A stretch of DNA of 64,000 nucleotides from NCBI RefSeq assembly GCF_000178855.1, contig NZ_ADVG01000001.1, forward strand, positions 558,001-622,000. The letters are read 5' to 3'. Of the stretch, positions 18,156 to 26,974 are shown piece by piece. The position numbers were made by a program, and so were the translations under genes. The notes beneath the pieces are model-generated. The model searched no databases. It worked only from the letters and a program-made list of their open reading frames with translations, and was not told where the DNA came from. Source of the DNA: Ktedonobacter racemifer DSM 44963. Lineage in GTDB: Bacteria > Chloroflexota > Ktedonobacteria > Ktedonobacterales > Ktedonobacteraceae. How positions within the stretch are numbered: position 1 is the stretch's first letter; the number at the start of each line of letters is the position of its first letter.

Positions 18156-18830
18156 TTAGAAGTGTGTGCGCAGGTCGGCAAAGGTGTCCAGGATAAGCAA
18201 CCGGCCTGGTCCTGGTTCGCGCAACTCCTGGTGCTCAAGAACCCAGGTATGCTCATGAGGAATGAAGACGGCATTCAGGCCTGCCTCTAACGCGGGATTA
18301 ATATCGGATTTAGGAGAGTTCCCAACCATCCAGGTGTCCGCGAGAGAACATTGAAACTCCTGTGTCAGGAGTTCATAGGTGCGGGTGTTTTTCTCTTCTA
18401 CGACCACAATACGCTGGAAGTAAGACTCCAGGCCAGAGCGCTCAACCTTCAGTTGCTGCTCCTCGCGCTCCCCCTTGGTCAGAAGGACAAGGTAATGCTT
18501 CTGCACCAGTTCTTTGAGCGTCTCGTCAACACCCTCTAGAATTTGCAGGGGGTGGTGCGCAATCTCCTCGCCAAGGCGCCTGACATAGTCCAGGTCCTCG
18601 TCCCTCACTTCCCGCTCGACAAGGCGATGATAGGTCTCTACCAGGCTACGCGCAAAGTTTTTAGAGCCATATCCAGCAGTATGCTCAACCTCGTTGAGTA
18701 CGGCGCGAACTTCATGCACCTGCATGCTACTATGGGCAAGGAACTCAATAAAACGATGGATGGCCTCTTCAAAATAGATGTTATTCTCCCAAAGCGTATC
18801 ATCCGCATCTACAAACAACCATTGCTGCAT
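18156..18830 (-). CDS. HAD-superfamily hydrolase
   Basis: A 224-residue cytoplasmic phosphatase-type protein from ATG 18828-18830. Motif I is WLFVDADDTLWENN with the two catalytic Asp residues. Motif II is VLLTKGEREEQ, and motif IV is WMVGNSPKSDINPALEAGLNAVFIP. The helical cap after motif I (IHRFIEFLAHSSM...) places it in subfamily I, near putative phosphoglycolate- or nucleotidase-like enzymes. The substrate cannot be predicted. A terminator follows the gene. Confidence 0.85.
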   Translation of the reverse strand: MQQWLFVDADDTLWENNIYFEEAIHRFIEFLAHSSMQVHEVRAVLNEVEHTAGYGSKNFARSLVETYHRLVEREVRDEDLDYVRRLGEEIAHHPLQILEGVDETLKELVQKHYLVLLTKGEREEQQLKVERSGLESYFQRIVVVEEKNTRTYELLTQEFQCSLADTWMVGNSPKSDINPALEAGLNAVFIPHEHTWVLEHQELREPGPGRLLILDTFADLRTHF

Positions 18831-18911
18831 TATGTCTCTCTTTTCTAAAAAAAGGTCAGCTATCATGGCTCAAGTGTAGCGCTCTTTATTCATAAATGCA
18901 AATATTAGCAT

Positions 18912-19190
18912 TCACGAAAGAGTATTTGGCTGGGAGCCATTGAGGCGCGCTTGCTCTATACGTGTGCCTCCATTGGGGTGGGCAAAGTTTACCTTCAAGA
19001 CAATTGGCTGGGGATAGTTGCCAAACTTTTCGCCAAAGAGGTTGATGCCTCCTACATTTAAGGCATCAGGCTTGATGCCAAAGCGCACTTCGACATACGG
19101 CTTCTGCTCTAGTCCAAGATCCTGCGTCTTGATGTCGCTGATAGAGCGCCCATCAATTCCTATCACCATATCTTTATTCCCACTCGGCAC
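18912..19190 (-). pseudogene. C-terminal fragment of an unrecognised protein
   Basis: About 92 residues remain open (VIGIDGRSISDIKTQDLG, KPYVEVRFGIKPDALNVGGINLFG, YPQPIVLKVNFAHPNGG). The text is smooth and protein-like but lacks a start region. An in-frame TAA lies seven codons upstream of the GTG at 19188-19190, within sequence that still reads like coding text. The upstream part is cut by the IS4-family insertion at 19249 and the tnpB element behind it. I do not recognise the family. Confidence 0.5.
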
Positions 19191-19248
19191 TTCCTGGCCA
19201 AAGGCACCTTACAGAAAACCGAGCGAGAAAGCCCCGGTCATTGATGCC

Positions 19249-20686
19249 TGTCTTTTACCCACAATTTACAATCGTATAGAATGGAGAGATGAAAACGCAA
19301 GAGATTCTGGACCCAGAGCAATGGGCAGAAGCTACCTTTGGACAGACGCAACTGAAAGACATGCGCCGCACGAGGCGGGCCGTGACGACAGCGGCTCACA
19401 TGGCCGAGGAGCCCGCAGCCTCGCTGCCAGCCCAGGCGCAGACCTGGAAAGATGCAAAAGCCGTGTATCGACTGCTTGATGAACCCAATGTCACCTTTGA
19501 TGCGCTGATGCAACCCCATTGGCAACAGACACGCCTGCGCATGGATACCTTGCCACTTGTGTTGCTGGTACAGGATACGACGGACCTGGATTTGAGCCAT
19601 CGGCGCAAAATGAGCGGCTTGGGAGAAATCGGCAATGGGAATGGGCGTGGGATGTACCTGCAAACCGTCCTGGCCGTTGAACCGGACAGCCGGGCGGTGC
19701 TGGGGTGTGCCTATCAATGTCCCTTCATTCGCATTCCTGCACCCAAAGGCGAAACTCGAGCGCAGCGGTGCAGGCGCGAGAAAGAAACCGATATCTGGCA
19801 CCAATGTGTCCAGCACATTGGACCCTCTCCCGCATCGAGTGTGCGGGTGCAGGTAGCAGATCGTGGAGCCGATATCTTTGAGTTCCTGCACGTTTGCCGA
19901 AGCATCGATACGCACTTTGTTGTGCGTGCGACGCAAGATCGGCGTGTTCAAACCCAGGAGGGAACGCTCGGGTATCTCTTTGAGCAGGTCCGTTCGCAGC
20001 CAAGTTCGGACGTGCGTCCGTTTGATCTTCCCGCTCGGCATGGGCACCAGGCTCGTTCTACCACGTTGTATCTGTCGTGGACCTCTCTTGAACTGCTGCC
20101 ACCGCGCAATGATAGCCGTCTCAACAAACTTCCTCCCTTGCCTGTCTGGGTCATTCGGGTGTGGGAAGAAGGGGCTCCAAAAGGCGAAGAGCCGCTCGAA
20201 TGGATTCTGTTGACCTCTCTGGTCGGGACAACTTGTGAGCAAGCCTGGCAACGGGTCGAGTGGTATCGCGCTCGCTGGCGGGTGGAGGACTATCACCATT
20301 GCCTCAAAACGGGATGTCGTATCGAAGAGCGGCAAGTCCAAAGCGCCGAGCGCCTGATCCGCTTGCTGGGAATGCTCTCTCCTCTCGCCGTGCGTTTGTT
20401 GCAAGTGCGTGATCTCTCCCGTCAAGCGCCAGAAAGCCCGGCCCATGAGGTCATCGAGCCAGAAACGCTCACGATCCTGGCTGCTCACGTCGGTCTCTTG
20501 CCTTCCACCATGACGGTTGAGACCTTCTGGACAGAGATTGCGCGCATGGGAGGGTTCTTGGCGCGTCGAGGTGACGGGCCTCCTGGCTGGAAAACCCTTT
20601 GGAAGGGCTGGCTCCACTTGCAGGCACTGCTTGAGGGCGCTCATTTGGCTTTTCACCTCCGTTTGTAAAATGTGGGTAAAAGACAG
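19249..20686 (+). mobile_element. IS4-family insertion sequence, copy 1 (intact, 1438 bp)
   Basis: The terminal inverted repeats are CTGTCTTTTACCCAC at 19249 and its complement ending at 20686, extending about 24 bp with few mismatches. An 11-bp direct repeat, GTCATTGATGC, flanks the element at 19238-19248 and 20687-20697, so this is a simple recent transposition. Outside the repeat, CCCCG on the left and CGGGG on the right are complementary, so the target was the centre of a small inverted repeat. Confidence 0.92.
19289..20668 (+). CDS. IS4-family (Tn5/IS50-like) DDE transposase
   Basis: The 459-residue open frame fills the element. The N-terminal DNA-binding domain of Tn5-type transposases is visible (WAEATFGQTQLKDMRRTRR, then PAQAQTWKDAKAVYRLLDE). 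Catalytic acids fit VQDTTDLDLSH (first D), VADRGADIFEF (second D) and the YREK-like segment YRARWRVEDYHHCLKTGCRIEERQ (E). No frameshift or stop interrupts it, so the copy looks active. A second, decayed copy lies at 33565-35007. Confidence 0.92.
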   Translation: MKTQEILDPEQWAEATFGQTQLKDMRRTRRAVTTAAHMAEEPAASLPAQAQTWKDAKAVYRLLDEPNVTFDALMQPHWQQTRLRMDTLPLVLLVQDTTDLDLSHRRKMSGLGEIGNGNGRGMYLQTVLAVEPDSRAVLGCAYQCPFIRIPAPKGETRAQRCRREKETDIWHQCVQHIGPSPASSVRVQVADRGADIFEFLHVCRSIDTHFVVRATQDRRVQTQEGTLGYLFEQVRSQPSSDVRPFDLPARHGHQARSTTLYLSWTSLELLPPRNDSRLNKLPPLPVWVIRVWEEGAPKGEEPLEWILLTSLVGTTCEQAWQRVEWYRARWRVEDYHHCLKTGCRIEERQVQSAERLIRLLGMLSPLAVRLLQVRDLSRQAPESPAHEVIEPETLTILAAHVGLLPSTMTVETFWTEIARMGGFLARRGDGPPGWKTLWKGWLHLQALLEGAHLAFHLRL

Positions 20687-20786
20687 GTCATTGATGCCGG
20701 GGATGAATAGCTCTTCCTTTTTGGGGAGGCTGGGATGGGAGGTAGCCGCGTGTGATGTTTGTTCCTCCTTCTTTTTTCCTCCCCTC

Positions 20787-20814
20787 TTGACATACCGCTT
20801 TTTCGAGGTAGAAT
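20787..20814 (+). promoter_or_regulatory. Strong promoter in front of tnpB
   Basis: TTGACA at 20787-20792 and TAGAAT at 20809-20814 with a 16-bp spacer, about 38 bp before the tnpB start codon. Confidence 0.6.
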
Positions 20815-20851
20815 ACCCTCATAGCACCCCAAGAAAGGTCAACCAGCCTAG

Positions 20852-22426
20852 ATGAAGCGAGCCAAAACGTCGACATTTCTCCTCGAATTGCCCCTCCAGG
20901 TCGACTGGAGCAGCGAACGACAGCTGCGTGCACATCTGGAAGCCGCACGCTGTCTGTATAATGCGCTGCTCTCTGAAGGCAACACACGGCTCCAGCAGAT
21001 GAGGAATGACCCCGCCTGGACCAGTGCACGCGCCATCCCTCGCTCCAGACGAGAGGAACGAGCACGGGCCTTTTCTCACCTGCGCAAAAAACATCACTTT
21101 TCCGAATACGAACTGCATGCCTATGCCAAGACGGCCCGCGTCTGCTGGCTTGCTGACCACATTGATGCTACGATGGCGCAAACCCTGGCCACACGCGCCT
21201 ATCAAGCCGTCAACCGTGTCTGTCTCGGCAAAGCCAAACGCGTGCGCTTCCGCAGCAAAGGGCGTGGCATCGATAGCGTGGAGGGCAAGCGCAACGACGT
21301 GGGGTTGCGCTTTGTGCTTGACCCCAACGCAGGCGATGGTGGCTTTCTCATCTGGAACCAGCAGGTCATTCCTGCCATCATCGACTGGTGTGACCCGGTG
21401 GTGCAACATGGGTTGCGCCACACGATCAAGTATGTGCGCCTGCTCCGTCGCAAAGCCTCCTCTCCACAGGCTCAGGGAGCCGACGTGTCAGGCAACCGAT
21501 ATTACGTGCAACTCATCTTGGAGGGGCATGCCTTCGTCAAAAAAAAGCATGAGCAGATGGAAACCCAGACTATTGGCCTTGATATCGGCCCCCAGACGCT
21601 CGCCATCGTCCCACGTGAGGGGAGAACCGCTCTGGTGACCTTCTGTGAGCAACTTGCCCCCAATGCTCGCAAGAAACGACGCCTCCAGCGTCAAATGGAG
21701 CGGCAACGCCGTGCCAACAATCCCGAGCACTATGATGAGAAGGGGCGCGTCAAGAAACAGGGGAAGAAGCGCTTGTGGTGGAACGAGAGTCAGCGGTACA
21801 AGAACACGCGCAGGCAGCATGCCACTGCGGAGCGAAAACTAGCCGCCCACCGCAAGAGTCTGCATGGCAAACTGGCCCACGACATCGTGAAGGCTGGCAA
21901 CACGATCATCCTCGAAAAAACGTCGTTTGTGGCATGGCAGAAGCAGTATGGGAGAAGCATCGGCCTTCGCGCCCCAGGGATGTTTGTAGCACATCTGACC
22001 CGCATAGTTGCAAAAACTGGCGGCACCCTGAGCGAGGTCTCTGCCTTCAAGACGAAATTGAGTCAATATTGTCATGCCTGCGGAGCCTACGTCAAGAAGC
22101 CCAGATCGCAGCGCTGGCACCGCTGCCCCTGCGGCTGTGGACCGGTGCAACGCGATCTGTACTCGGCCTTCTTACTGGCTCACCTGCAACGCGAAGAGAC
22201 CATCCCCTCTGTCACCCAGTCGGACTGGGAAGGTGCGGAGCCGCGCCTGCAAGCCGTGATGGAGGGTCTGCAACAACGTGCGAATGAAGGGCATATCTTG
22301 CCCCCAAGCATGGGCGTGGTGGCTTCTAGCAAAGCTGCCCGTGCGAGAGCGCGTCGGCTCGAAAGTCCTGCCTATCCCCACCAAGAGCCGCTCTCCCCCG
22401 AAAGGGAGAGCGGAAGCGTTGGGTGA
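20852..22426 (+). CDS. tnpB: TnpB, RNA-guided RuvC-like nuclease of a solo IS200/IS605-type element
   Basis: This 524-residue TnpB is longer than the roughly 400 usual. The RuvC acids are in place: GLDIGPQTLAIV (D), IILEKTSFVAWQ (E) and QRDLYSAFLLAHL (D). A zinc-finger segment, CHACGAYVKK...RCPCGCGPVQRD, lies before the last acid. The N-terminal wedge-like region has ARCLYNALLSEG. Proteins of this type cut DNA guided by an omega RNA from the element's right end. No tnpA is adjacent, so the element is non-autonomous. The C-terminal ~75 residues are low in conservation and overlap the candidate RNA. Confidence 0.9.
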   Translation: MKRAKTSTFLLELPLQVDWSSERQLRAHLEAARCLYNALLSEGNTRLQQMRNDPAWTSARAIPRSRREERARAFSHLRKKHHFSEYELHAYAKTARVCWLADHIDATMAQTLATRAYQAVNRVCLGKAKRVRFRSKGRGIDSVEGKRNDVGLRFVLDPNAGDGGFLIWNQQVIPAIIDWCDPVVQHGLRHTIKYVRLLRRKASSPQAQGADVSGNRYYVQLILEGHAFVKKKHEQMETQTIGLDIGPQTLAIVPREGRTALVTFCEQLAPNARKKRRLQRQMERQRRANNPEHYDEKGRVKKQGKKRLWWNESQRYKNTRRQHATAERKLAAHRKSLHGKLAHDIVKAGNTIILEKTSFVAWQKQYGRSIGLRAPGMFVAHLTRIVAKTGGTLSEVSAFKTKLSQYCHACGAYVKKPRSQRWHRCPCGCGPVQRDLYSAFLLAHLQREETIPSVTQSDWEGAEPRLQAVMEGLQQRANEGHILPPSMGVVASSKAARARARRLESPAYPHQEPLSPERESGSVG

Positions 22427-22464
22427 GCAACAGGACCCCCCCGCGCATTCATGCCGGGGAGGTC
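22388..22464 (+). ncRNA. Candidate omega-RNA 3' end of the tnpB element
   Basis: Two consecutive hairpins overlap and follow the end of tnpB. One has 10-bp arms at 22388-22397 and 22404-22413 with loop CCGAAA. The second spans 22434-22464 with arms starting GACC and ending GGTC. In IS200/IS605 elements the guide scaffold is transcribed from exactly this position. The exact right end, and therefore the guide, cannot be fixed from this one copy. Confidence 0.45.
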
Positions 22465-22531
22465 TCAGAACAGAGAGATCCATCTACTCAGACAGATTTA
22501 ATTCTGCAATTATCTAATTAATACCCAACAG

Positions 22532-24325
22532 CTTACCGTTCGCTTAAATGTGAGGTCGATATTACGAATCATCAGCTAACCCAAGATAGACAGCAGGAGA
22601 GAAGCCAAAGAGGGCCAAAATCTGCTGTTGAAGAGGAGAAAGAGGCGTGACATGCCGCTGTGCAAAACCAGGAGCAGAAATGACCGTCAAGGTCACTTCG
22701 CGGAAAGCCTCCAGCAAGCGTTCAGCCGTGGGCTGAGCCGTCCGACGTTTGGGGTTGCCAGCAAAGAGGCCAGCCAGTTCCTCTTTCTGCTCGCCCAGGC
22801 GTTGACGTACCACGCCTTCCAGCACAGTCAGAACGCGCAAGGCCAGGGTGAGCAAACGGACCAGCCCGATGCGGTGGTCATCGCGTTGCACGTACAACGG
22901 AGCCAGGGACAGAGGCTGGCCTTTGAGGCGAGCGAAGTTGCGTTCCACGAGATATTCATCGCGATAGGCTTCGACGGCTTGCTCCAACGTCAAGTGGTCC
23001 ATCGGATGGTTGGTGGCATAGACCCGCCAGCCAAGTTGACTCATGGCCCTGGCAAGAGCCGTCTCCTCTCGCGAACTGGTCAGCGTGAAGGTGAGGTCGC
23101 GGCGCTCTGCCGACAAGCGCCCCCGATAGGCGCGCACCAGACGCTGGTGGACGTGTTCCTGGATCTGCACCTGCAAGAGCCCCTCGACACGAAACTGCTT
23201 GAGAACCGCTTTGATCGCTTCTTCGACTTGCGTGCGCCCTGTCAGGCGAGGTTTGCCTTGTCGCCGGACAGCCAGTTCAGCCAGCGCCTGTTGTGCCTTC
23301 TGCAGGCGCTCTTGCAAGCTCGCTCGAGCGGCGTGGGTAGCAGCCATCGATTGAACGAGCAGACGACGCTCTTGCCAGCGAAGTTCCTCTCCGTCTCTCT
23401 CGGCGGTCACGATCTGGGTCGTTTCATAGCCTTGAGCGATGCAGATGCTGCTTCCCTTTTCGTCCACGCGACAGACTTCGATCAGTCGGCTGCCGGCTCG
23501 GCGTTGGATTTCTACTTCCTGATGTATCTGCTCTGCAGGTGCTTGCAGGGCCGAAAGAGGGCACAGGTAAAAATCCCCTTGCGCAGCCAGACTCGCGCGG
23601 GTCTGCAACGCGGCCATCTTGCAATCTCCCACATAGAGCAATCCCTGCTGGTGGAGACCCTCACGCACACGGGCAATGATGGGCAGATACACGGGATCAT
23701 CGGCGTGCTCGCCCGAGAGCACTTCTGTGGCCAGCGGCAGCCCAAGCGGGTCCAAACCGGCCAGCACCAGTTTGAGTTGGGGCAGATCGGGACGATGATC
23801 TTTGCTATGGCCCAATTGCAACAATCCCTGCTCGTTCACCTCGGCATAACTGCTGGCGGTCGTCGTATCGATCCGCACACACATTGCGGGCAGATCGTAC
23901 ACACGAAGCAAATGTCCCATCAGTTCCTGCTCAAATGCCTGCCAGTGAACGTCGTGGGAAAGCAGACGCAGCACATCCGCCAGACGATCATCTGTCAGAT
24001 CTTGTGGACTCAAGCCATCCATTGCGCATCCTCGCAAGGTTTCCAACCGCCGGCTCCCCCACTCTTGCACCTGATTCATCCGATGGTCGGCTTGCGAAAG
24101 AATATGAGCCAACCAGACGACGCTCAACTCACCCACGCTCAGTCCTTGGCGATGGCCGTGCGTGGGGATGTGCTTGTCCAGCAGTTCGCTCAGTTTCATG
24201 CGCTGCATGTGGGTGATCAGCAACGGAATATCATCCATTCGTTCCGTTTCAATGCTCAAAGCTTCTTTCATGCCTTGAGCTTATCAGAATCGTGTTATTG
24301 CGTCCAGATTTAAGCGAACGGTAAG
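22532..24325 (-). mobile_element. IS1634-type insertion sequence (intact, about 1.79 kb)
   Basis: The inverted repeats CTTACCGTTCGCTTAAAT at 22532 and its complement ending at 24325 are perfect over at least 18 bp. The 6-bp direct repeat CAACAG flanks both sides (22526-22531 and 24326-24331). It sits between the tnpB element and the UlaG-like gene and interrupts no recognisable gene. Confidence 0.9.
22562..24271 (-). CDS. IS1634-family transposase
   Basis: A 569-residue DDE transposase. The N-terminus matches DUF4277 (IPLLITHMQRMKLSELLDKH, LSVGELSVVWLAHILSQADHR), characteristic of the IS1634 group. Catalytic acids fit MCVRIDTTTASSY (D), LLYVGDCKMAAL (D) and YRDEYLVERNFARLKG (E). It ends 30 bp from the inner repeat and is uninterrupted, so the element is probably functional. 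Confidence 0.9.
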   Translation of the reverse strand: MKEALSIETERMDDIPLLITHMQRMKLSELLDKHIPTHGHRQGLSVGELSVVWLAHILSQADHRMNQVQEWGSRRLETLRGCAMDGLSPQDLTDDRLADVLRLLSHDVHWQAFEQELMGHLLRVYDLPAMCVRIDTTTASSYAEVNEQGLLQLGHSKDHRPDLPQLKLVLAGLDPLGLPLATEVLSGEHADDPVYLPIIARVREGLHQQGLLYVGDCKMAALQTRASLAAQGDFYLCPLSALQAPAEQIHQEVEIQRRAGSRLIEVCRVDEKGSSICIAQGYETTQIVTAERDGEELRWQERRLLVQSMAATHAARASLQERLQKAQQALAELAVRRQGKPRLTGRTQVEEAIKAVLKQFRVEGLLQVQIQEHVHQRLVRAYRGRLSAERRDLTFTLTSSREETALARAMSQLGWRVYATNHPMDHLTLEQAVEAYRDEYLVERNFARLKGQPLSLAPLYVQRDDHRIGLVRLLTLALRVLTVLEGVVRQRLGEQKEELAGLFAGNPKRRTAQPTAERLLEAFREVTLTVISAPGFAQRHVTPLSPLQQQILALFGFSPAVYLGLADDS

Positions 24326-24331
24326 CAACAG

Positions 24332-24683
24332 TATAAAAGATATTCTCTATTAATGTCAATGCCTCTTTTCCCAATTCAAGCATGTTATAGACAGACACTA
24401 TCCCTCCGCCAACGGATGATAGAAAAGCCAGACCAAGCATCTTTTACGTTATATTGCTCTATAGTAAGGAATGTTTTTTTGCAAGCTGAACAGACCTTTC
24501 TTCCTCTTGTCAGTGCCGTTTTTATCATCTACACTATGCATGTTCGATTAGGAATTTTCCGAAGTAAAATAATTAGTGTGCTGGTATCTCTCCTCAAGAG
24601 GCACGGCACCAGATGCTAGAGACCTGGGCCGCGCCTATCTGCCAGTCATCGAGTTGAAAGCATCCCAGAAGGAGGCTTTTTTT
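24332..24683. other. Intergenic region upstream of the UlaG-like gene, no gene seen
   Basis: About 350 nt of AT-rich sequence between the IS1634 element and the next gene. An open frame at 24353-24619 has no family features. The AAGGAGG directly before 24684 is the only clear signal. Confidence 0.4.
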
Positions 24684-25526
24684 ATGGAAACCTATCCACA
24701 TACTTGCGCTCAGGAGATAAGCGCCACAGAAAAACTACCAACCCGAAGTATCGCCCTATGGTGGCTGGGGCAGGCAGGCTTTGCTATCAAAAGTGCTTCG
24801 TTGACCATGCTTATTGATCCCTTCCTCTCGGAGCATGAGGGACGGCTGGTCGTTCCTCCTTTTAGCGCCACAACCGCGCCAGAGATCGACTTTGTGCTCT
24901 GCACACATGAGCACCTGGACCACCTGGATCTCCCTGTCCTACAAGAGCTGGCTCAGCGTCAGCCACAGCTCCGCTTCGTCGTTCCTCGTCCTATCATCGG
25001 GCAACTCACTGAAACGGGGATAGAGAGCGAGCGCATTCTTGGTGTCCAGCCTGGCGAAGAGCATATGCTAGGGACATGCCGGCTCAGGCCCGTTCCCGCT
25101 GTACACGCAATTCAATGCCCACCTGCAATCTACAACTTTGGCTTTGAGGAGAGCGAGGGGCAGTATCGCTACCTGGGCTATGTCCTGGATCTCAATGGCG
25201 TATGCCTGTATCATCCCGGAGACACGCTTGTCTATGATGGCATGGCCGCACACTTACGTTCTCATGCAATTGACCTGGCCCTGCTCCCCATCAACGGACG
25301 CAACTACTTCCGCGAGCAACAGCAACTCGTGGGCAATATGGATGAACGCGAGGCCGCAGACCTGGCTGCCGCCGCTGGAATAAACTGCGTCATTCCGACC
25401 CACTATGAGATGTTTGCCGCCAATACCGGGCGCGTGGGTTTCTTTGTTGACTACATCCGCACCTTGCATCCACACATCGCCTGCCATCTACCAACGCATG
25501 GCAAACGTTTCGTCTATACGAAATAG
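24684..25526 (+). CDS. UlaG-like metallo-beta-lactamase-fold hydrolase
   Basis: The start is ATG 24684, just behind AAGGAGG; further upstream the frame lacks a ribosome site. The 280-residue product opens with ALWWLGQAGFAIKSASLTMLIDPFLSE, then the metal motif CTHEHLDHLDLP (HxHxDH). Later ligands fall in CLYHPGDTLVYDGM and VIPTHYEMF. This is the pattern of L-ascorbate-6-phosphate lactonase UlaG and its relatives. No ascorbate PTS or ula genes are next to it, so only the fold and a metal-dependent hydrolase role are secure. Confidence 0.85.
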   Translation: METYPHTCAQEISATEKLPTRSIALWWLGQAGFAIKSASLTMLIDPFLSEHEGRLVVPPFSATTAPEIDFVLCTHEHLDHLDLPVLQELAQRQPQLRFVVPRPIIGQLTETGIESERILGVQPGEEHMLGTCRLRPVPAVHAIQCPPAIYNFGFEESEGQYRYLGYVLDLNGVCLYHPGDTLVYDGMAAHLRSHAIDLALLPINGRNYFREQQQLVGNMDEREAADLAAAAGINCVIPTHYEMFAANTGRVGFFVDYIRTLHPHIACHLPTHGKRFVYTK

Positions 25527-25572
25527 TCAGTCTTCTTAAGAGTTTACTCTTTGGCGCCTGCGACGCCCCTCG

Positions 25573-25672
25573 GGGGTATGGATGTGTGGGGAAAACGCCT
25601 GCGGCGCTTCGCGGGGTATGGATGTGTGGTAGAGATGCCTTCGGCATCTCTACCACACATCCATACCCCGCG
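25573..25672. repeat. Palindromic element, 30-bp perfect arms, TTC triloop, with partial tandem copy
   Basis: 25610-25639 and 25643-25672 are perfect reverse complements around TTC. The first half of the left arm (GGGTATGGATGTGTGG) is already present at 25575-25590. The box CGCCTGCG precedes both that partial copy and the full element (25555 and 25596). It lies about 80 nt behind the UlaG-like stop and may terminate that transcript. Confidence 0.75.
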
Positions 25673-25858
25673 AGCCACATAGTGGCGAGAAGTCCAGCAT
25701 AACATAGTTATAAAAAATACATAAAACAAGCTTTTTCATGAGAAAACAATCACACACCCATCTGCATATTTAAATGATTTTATCGCAATTTTCACGACAC
25801 TTCTTATAATAAGAATATGTAAGTTATAAACAATAGAAGGCTAAGATTGGAGTATATC

Positions 25859-26911
25859 ATGTCCCGCCGATTTCTTCCCAGGTCTTCATCGGCAGAGAAC
25901 GTGGATATTATTGTTCGTTCGCTACCGTGGAAAACTATTATTGGAATTGTTATATGCTTTGTTGGCTTCTTACCTTTTCTCGCTTGCTCTCTATTTATTG
26001 CAAATAGCGGCCTTTTAAGTCTTTCACAAATTTTTTCAACTATTACCGGCACACATGCGGACCTTCCACCACCTCATACATCATTTCAGTTTCCTGCCGT
26101 CTCACCACAGGTGGGAGTTATTCCCTATACCATTCAAGATGGCGACTCCTGTAATGAAATCCTGGCCAATCAAATGAACATGGGGCAATCAACGAAAATT
26201 TTTAACGACGCGCAAAAAAATTCTATACAAGCGCTCAACCGTGTCCTTGGTCAGAATTGCCAGAATTTAACAGTCGGGGCCGTCATCCCGCTCCAGCCCC
26301 AGTCTCCCCTGGTCGCGGTTGGTGGTATCGTGCGTAAAATTAGTGAACCCTCGTTTGTGAAGCCAACGCCTACTCCTCTGATTCACTTGCCACAAACCAT
26401 CAGACAACAGGCGGAGGCAAATAGATACGTTGATTGCAGTGGTGGCTGCAATTTGCAGATCCAGATCACCAACAACGACACGGTGAGCCTCTTTGTCGCA
26501 ACTGATATGCATGTCCAGGTTGGTTCATGGGTCTGGGCGCTGGCAATGATGCAGCCACAAAAGATGCCGGGCCTGGATAATTATCCCTATCTTGAATCGC
26601 ACTCAACGGTAGAGAAGATGGTGCTACGAGCCTGCGATTTTACTCTTGAGGGGCAGCAAGACAATGATATGATCCCTTGCCGTAAACTCTCGCCTAACAC
26701 TATTGACGATGACGGCGGAATATGGCTCTATGGCGTCACGGGTTCACAGGCCCTGGGGCATTGGCAATGGAACACACACCTTCCACCTAATACGCAGGTT
26801 CTAATGTGGCTATCAAGCAAAGGCGGTGATCTGCAATATGAAGATGACAATCCCATCTACCGCTATGATCCCAAACAGCATGCGTATATCAAACTGAAGA
26901 AAACTTCGTGA
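25859..26911 (+). CDS. Membrane-anchored LysM-domain protein
   Basis: From ATG 25859 (TTGGAG upstream) the product has 350 residues. A basic N-terminus is followed by one long membrane helix (IIGIVICFVGFLPFLACSLFIA). A LysM-like module spans about residues 85-145 (YTIQDGDSCNEILANQMNM ... VGAVIPLQPQ), usually a peptidoglycan- or glycan-binding domain. The rest has four well-spaced cysteines (CSGGC, CDF, C-R-K-L) and no recognisable enzyme motif. The exposed part probably sits outside the membrane. Local composition is more AT-rich near the start than in the neighbouring genes. Confidence 0.7.
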   Translation: MSRRFLPRSSSAENVDIIVRSLPWKTIIGIVICFVGFLPFLACSLFIANSGLLSLSQIFSTITGTHADLPPPHTSFQFPAVSPQVGVIPYTIQDGDSCNEILANQMNMGQSTKIFNDAQKNSIQALNRVLGQNCQNLTVGAVIPLQPQSPLVAVGGIVRKISEPSFVKPTPTPLIHLPQTIRQQAEANRYVDCSGGCNLQIQITNNDTVSLFVATDMHVQVGSWVWALAMMQPQKMPGLDNYPYLESHSTVEKMVLRACDFTLEGQQDNDMIPCRKLSPNTIDDDGGIWLYGVTGSQALGHWQWNTHLPPNTQVLMWLSSKGGDLQYEDDNPIYRYDPKQHAYIKLKKTS

Positions 26912-26932
26912 TCTAGCAGTAGCCAAAGACAC

Positions 26933-26974
26933 GCGACAGAGCGAGAATCAATGAGATTCTTCGCTCGCTGTCGC
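26933..26974. terminator. Hairpin at the convergent ends of the LysM and CGNR genes
   Basis: GCGACAG...CTGTCGC arms with an inner GCGAGAATC/GATTCT pairing. The structure contains the CGNR stop codon (26948-26950) and its last codons, and follows the LysM stop by about 20 nt. Confidence 0.65.

Noticed and set aside
19238..20656. Minus-strand open frame of 472 codons over IS4 copy 1
   Set aside because: It is antisense to the transposase with its catalytic motifs and has no family features.
22628..24313. Plus-strand open frame of 561 codons over the IS1634 element
   Set aside because: It is antisense to the intact transposase and extends across the inverted repeat.
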